Shown here: positions 59,380-64,000 of the stretch, piece after piece | Position numbering within the stretch: the first letter of the stretch is position 1 | Layout: each line of letters begins with the position of its first letter | Source: Eonycteris spelaea | Lineage: Eukaryota > Chordata > Mammalia > Chiroptera > Pteropodidae | Direction: 5' to 3' | Length of the DNA: 64,000 bases | Assembly (NCBI GenBank): GCA_003508835.1 | Contig: PUFA01000027.1 | Coordinates: 3,038,001-3,102,000, forward strand | The notes under the pieces: model-generated | Told to the model about the DNA's origin: nothing | Databases searched by the model: none | Seen by the model: only the letters and a program-made list of their open reading frames with translations | Position numbers and translations under genes: made by a program

Positions 59380-60930
59380 TTGCCAAACCACTTGAAGAGC
59401 CAACGTGCATTCACACTGACCACAGCCACATTTCGCAATCACTCCTCAACCAACTCCAATAGTCTTTGGACACTTCTCTCTCCAAGGCCATCTGTGAGTC
59501 CCTGATCACCAAATGCAATGGCTTCTTTTTAGTACTCATCTTATACTGTCTACCACGCATTCTTGCAGCTCTCTCCAGCTGGGTTGTTCTCTTAGTTTAC
59601 CTTTGACCTCTCCACTGGTTCTTTCTCTTTCACTCTCTTGGTCCAGTCTTACAAATTTTCTAATACAGGCCTCCTTCCTCCCTACTCTCTCCTCTCCCTC
59701 AGCACCTCTTGTGGAAGGTTCCTTGGCATGGACTTCACACCTGCCCTCTCTTTCAATTCCAGACCTCCATTTTCACTGCCAGCTTAACTGGAGTGTAGTC
59801 TCCAGAGACTCACATGTACCACGTTTAAAATATAAACCAGATCTTCCTCCCCTGCTCTGCTTCTTTTTCTATTTTCTATTGAATTTATGTTATTCATCAT
59901 TCAGTCATCTGCACTACAAAAGCTGAAAATGTTCACAGGAATGTATACGTCTCTGAATCCATTTAGTGCACACCATGACGTTCAGCACATTTGTCAATAC
60001 TTGTTTAATAAATTAGTAGCTTATTACATGAAAAAGTCTTAACTCTATACTTAAGACCATTCATAACATGTCCTCAGTCCCCACCTTCCTAAAACCGAAA
60101 TTATTTCCTTCCAGAAGACAAATCTTCAGAGTCAACCGGGCTGCCCCACTTCTTACCTTTACATCTCTGGGAATTCCATGCTGTTTGACACAGCCAAGTC
60201 TTTGCCTGTTTTCCTTTCCTCTCCTTGACTGGCTTCTTACCATCTATCAAAGTCTATACATCTTTCAAGGCAGGTCCCATCACCTGTTCTAGATAATACC
60301 TTCCTTGACCACATCAGACTATGGTAACCACCAACATGCCACCCCCCAAATCTCCAAATTCCTCTGGCACCTAACATCTGTACCGCAGAATTTAGCACCT
60401 GGCTACATACTTATTCTTTTTCTTTGGTATAAACAAGGCAGAAAACCAATCTCATTCCCAGGGATTCACAGACATGGTAAATTCCTCCTTGAATTTTTCC
60501 CAAGAATGTGTCTTTGAGGAGGAACTTATATTCTTTCTTTCTTCAGATGGTGAAACCTACTTCCCTCCTTGCAATACGATGTGTTTTCCTTTTTGTCTTA
60601 TTATCAGGAAATTTAGAGCTTTTTCAGTACCAGATTGTAATAATCAGCTTATCTCAAGATCCTGGTAATAGCTATCTTTTCTACCTGCCTCTGTTGTGTG
60701 TTTATTCTTCATTTTGCAGTATATTTAACTTGTAAAACATCACAAATCCTTTTGGAACAAAGTGAGAAAATAGACCCCCCAGATAAACAATATTCTTCTC
60801 TTATTATTTCATAATTTGTATTTTCTACCTGGATTGTGCGTTTTGAGAACAGAGTCAGAACTTGCATTTCTATTGATTGCCCAAAGTAGAAAGCATATGG
60901 TAGGTCCTTAATAACTCATTGTCGATAGAT
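59380..60930 (+). mobile_element. L2 LINE relic, sense, with 3' end
   Basis: 59480-59560 (tccaaggccatctgtgagtc, caccaaatgcaatggcttct, agtactcatcttatactgtc) matches L2 ORF2 just before its reverse transcriptase core. 60050-60460 follows the downstream part (accattcataacatgtcctc, tttcaaggcaggtcccatca). 60840-60930 has the 3' end (tgagaacagagtcagaactt, catatggtaggtccttaata). The element is internally deleted and its frame is broken. Open frames of 137 and 75 codons here are relics. Confidence 0.7.
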
Positions 60931-60987
60931 TAATACTTTTGGATACCCTAAGTGAAATAACCTACTTGGTTAAACTAGGTTAGGTTA

Positions 60988-61041
60988 TTTTAAACTGAGA
61001 TGAGAACATAATTCTTTTAAACTGAGATGGAAAAATAATTC
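60988..61041. repeat. Tandem duplication, 27-bp unit, two copies
   Basis: ttttaaactgagatg followed by ..gaacataattc at 60988-61014 is repeated with three substitutions at 61015-61041. Confidence 0.85.
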
Positions 61042-64000
61042 TGGAAAAGGGCCCAGAGCATACCTGTTTCTGCTACATTTTGTTAAATGTTTAAAATATC
61101 AGAAGAAGAAAAAAAAAGCTGAAGTTTTAGCTATTACAGTATATAAACATAGTGTTTAAAACAGGCAAGAAGATTAACAAAATCAATAGTTTACTGCCAG
61201 TAACACTTACTGGATGACAGAGTGCATTTTCCCCCCCAACCCAAGCCCTGCTGGCTGCTTTTCTGATAAACACAACATTTAGGTGGTGTCTGACTTTTAA
61301 AAAAAATTCCCTTATCTCATTTTCACTCATCCTTCCTGGCTATTCCTAACATAAGGTAGCAAATATTAAAATTGTCTTTCAATAAAATTACCTGCCAGTC
61401 ATGAAATTCTTTTCTTTCTTCTTCTTTTTTTTGGGGGGGGGGGGAAGAAGGGGGAAGGGGTTCCTTTATTAAGCTCACCCAGGGAGAATAACTTTGAAAG
61501 AAACCACAAGAATGTAATCGTCAAGTCACAGCCAGACTTAGCCTGCGTTCCTACTTCCTGTCCTTTTACCCCCTCCCTAACCCCAAACCCCACCAAACGT
61601 TTGCCCACTGTCACATACCTATAACTGTAAAATATTTATACAGGCATGTCTGAATAATCCATGTAAGTACAAACAGCTTCAAGACTTAAAATTCACCCAG
61701 CTGACTGGGCTTTACCACTGTGCAAGAAATGAAGACTCTGAATCTTTTCTTTTGCTCTTTTAAAAAGAGCGGAAACGTTTGCCTTTTCATTTCAGTGATA
61801 TGCTGTACGACTTGCCTTCCCCATCTTTCTCCTTCTAAGCAATCATGCTTGAAGAGAGAATGAGAATAACAAATAACAGACACAATTATCTACATAATTA
61901 TGAGGTTCAAAAATATGTCCACCCCACCTCCTGGCCTAACCTGCATTTTATGTCTGATGTTGGAAGATGAAGTAAAACTCATCTCTATCCCCCAAAGTAG
62001 TTGTTGTTGGACCAAACAAGTGTGAGTACATTTTGGCCAGCCTCGTGCAACCTTCTAGCCTTGTTAATTGTCTAAAAACTCGTAATTTAATCCTGATTAT
62101 TTTCCTATGGTCATTTTCAATGTCCTGACTCACCGTGCCTCACATTGAACTTGTGTTTGCTTTTTGAATAGAAATTAACTTCAATTGGGCTTAGGCAAAA
62201 CAAAATAAGGTAAACAAATATGTTTTAAAGCAGAAAGCATAGCAAATATACTCTAATTCTGAACAGAATAGTTTGACCTGCTGCTATGTGGGATTCTCCA
62301 TGCCTATTCTCTCCACCATTAAAATAAATACAAGTTATCAGCTATATTACTTTTAGATATAATATAAAAGATACATTGCATTTAATACCAGGAGACACAG
62401 GAGTGCAGACCTACAAAAAACTTGCCTCGACCCTTTGAAAATGTACCCTTCATTCATATCACCAACTGTGGATGCAAGAAGTAGAAGTGAAAATTTCATT
62501 ACTACCAGATCTTAAACCCGTTTGATGGGACAAACCTGAGTATTTGGGTATATGACTCTTTGAAAAGAAATGAAATTTGTCTAAATGTTGCATTTACTAA
62601 ATGTAGAGAGACCATGGTGTCAGATTAGCTCTGGGAACTGGCCTGTGTTAACCTGGTGATTTATAAATAAGAACGAATCAAGGAGTAACCCATGGATCTA
62701 GGCTTATAATTTGATATTTGTAAAATCTCTTTCAAGATTTGTATATATGAGTATGTCTCTATTTATAAATTTATTTCTAGTGGTGAGACAATTGGTCTGC
62801 CAGATGCTAGAGTGGAGGTTGGCAGTTTAAGGACCAGCACGGACATGCTCTGCCACCTCACCTACCCACTAATAAAATGCAGTTGTGCAATTTGACATTA
62901 AATAAATAACAAATAAACGAAACTGCTTGAGCCTGCAAATACCACTTGACTCGCTTATCTTTCTAACTTTTCAAGTCTTCAAGGCATGAATACAGCCATA
63001 CTTCCTACTGCTTCTAAGTTCAGCCCATTGTCACCCCTCGACCCTCCTGGTCCTTATTCCTTCATATCCAGTCTCTAATAATCTGACCATTACCTGGATA
63101 TCGAGTGCTTCGTCCTCTGACTCAGACCATGTTAGACATGAAACCGTTCAGCCATAGTGGGAATAGAACTGGGGAGGGGCCACCAAGGGCTCCTTTGGAC
63201 CTGCCAGCCGCCTTCTACAGCCACGTGGTCTTTTGGAGAGAGGCAGTCGAGCAAACGGCCGGCTGTACAGGGGCCCTCTCTGCCCTGCCTCAACTCAAAA
63301 AAGTCACACAGCAGAATACACCAAAGGAGCCTCAGCAGCTGAGATGAATGCAAGTGGCAGTTCAGGAGCCTCCCCCTGCTTGCTGAGCGTTTTCACAATG
63401 ATCTGGTATAGAGATGTGCTACTAAAATGCCCGTTTTAAAGAAGAACATTTAGGTGGAGCCGATATTCATAAAAATCACGCCAATGCCTGGAAATACTCC
63501 TTTCCTGAATTAGGCAAAGCTTGGAGTTTCTTTTCCCCCATGGCTTTAAACACTCAAATACTAGTCAAAACCTGTGAATATGTATACATTCTTTTATATG
63601 GATAATTATCTTCTTTATTGGTGGCGCCTCGTGGATTAGGAGGATTCTTCCATGCAAATCAGCAGTAGAGGAAGGTCGTGCAACAAAGAACACCTTTCAT
63701 GTGGCTTGAGTACTTATTTAACAAAACTTCTACATTTCTAGAGCGGCAAATGCTAAATTCCTGAACTTCCACAAATATCTTTCTAAATATTTTAAATTAA
63801 TTAATTCAAATTAATGTCCTGATATATTTTGCGCTAATGCACGCAAATGACAAACAGACTCACCACACATATTCTGCACAGGAGAGCTCACCTGGAGGGT
63901 TTATGTCTAATTTTGAATTTCTGACTATGGTAGAAACAGGTGAAGATGTCATCATTTAGGTATCATAGATACTGTTTTACTATTAGCCACAGAAATGAAG
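61042..64000. other. Intronic sequence without recognised genes
   Basis: About 3 kb of intron. A poly-G tract lies at 61433-61443. 61950-62140 is repeat-free with ttaattg and taatttaatcc homeobox-like words. 62780-62910 has a SINE-like layout (body, then an A-rich tail taaataaataacaaataaa), but I cannot assign a family. 63090-63400 is G+C-richer, with overlapping short open frames on both strands. Confidence 0.45.

Larger units (their letters stand above)
38906..64000 (+). other. DYNC1I1: DYNC1I1 intron (5' part of inferred intron 14)
   Basis: It begins with gtaaga and runs off the window, so the intron is at least 25.1 kb. No exon encoding the expected continuation (HNKPLYSFED...) is found. 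Repeats inside are listed individually. Confidence 0.85.

Noticed and set aside
59513..59926. 137-codon open frame, Leu/Ser-rich
   Set aside because: It lies in a sense L2 relic and is not in a continuous L2 protein frame. The composition reflects the C+T-rich strand.
38906..64000. Search for the next DYNC1I1 exon (expected HNKPLYSFED...)
   Set aside because: No matching reading frame with splice sites was found, so the exon lies beyond the window.

Overview
This is a mammalian nuclear window: AT-rich, CpG-poor, full of decayed interspersed repeats, with short exons flanked by GT-AG splice sites. It lies inside one gene on the + strand. Four coding exons (27699-27845, 31765-31878, 34569-34702, 38761-38905) join in frame to about 180 residues of the WD40 domain of cytoplasmic dynein 1 intermediate chain 1 (DYNC1I1). 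Residues that differ between the paralogues, as I remember them, favour DYNC1I1 over DYNC1I2. By analogy with the 17-exon human gene I take them as exons 11-14. That numbering is inferred.

The host lineage is probably a bat or another laurasiatherian. The LINE-1 3' tails at about 38150-38270 and 36330-36510 resemble 3' tails I associate with bat LINE-1s. I recognise no primate Alu, rodent B1/B2, carnivore, ruminant or equid SINE, nor a vespertilionid SINE. This is an inference.

Layout: 1-27698 is the 3' part of a long intron. It holds MaLR LTRs, MIR fragments, a hAT transposon with intact target-site duplication, and a nested block at 17970-19664 (two hAT relics, an antisense L1 and a solo class-I retroviral LTR). 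It also holds more L1 pieces and a motif-dense candidate enhancer near 16845-17140. 27699-38905 is the exon cluster with introns of 3.9, 2.7 and 4.1 kb. 38906-64000 is at least 25 kb of the next intron. It contains L1 3' ends, long antisense and sense L2 relics, a Tigger transposon nested in L2, MaLR LTRs and dinucleotide microsatellites.

The exons roughly follow the propeller: each carries about one WD40 blade. In human and mouse this gene body lies in the DLX5/DLX6 (split-hand/foot, SHFM1) regulatory landscape, and some downstream DYNC1I1 exons are reported limb enhancers. Noncoding conservation is therefore the most promising thing to test here. I found no RNA gene, CRISPR array, complete mobile-element gene or credible new protein-coding system.
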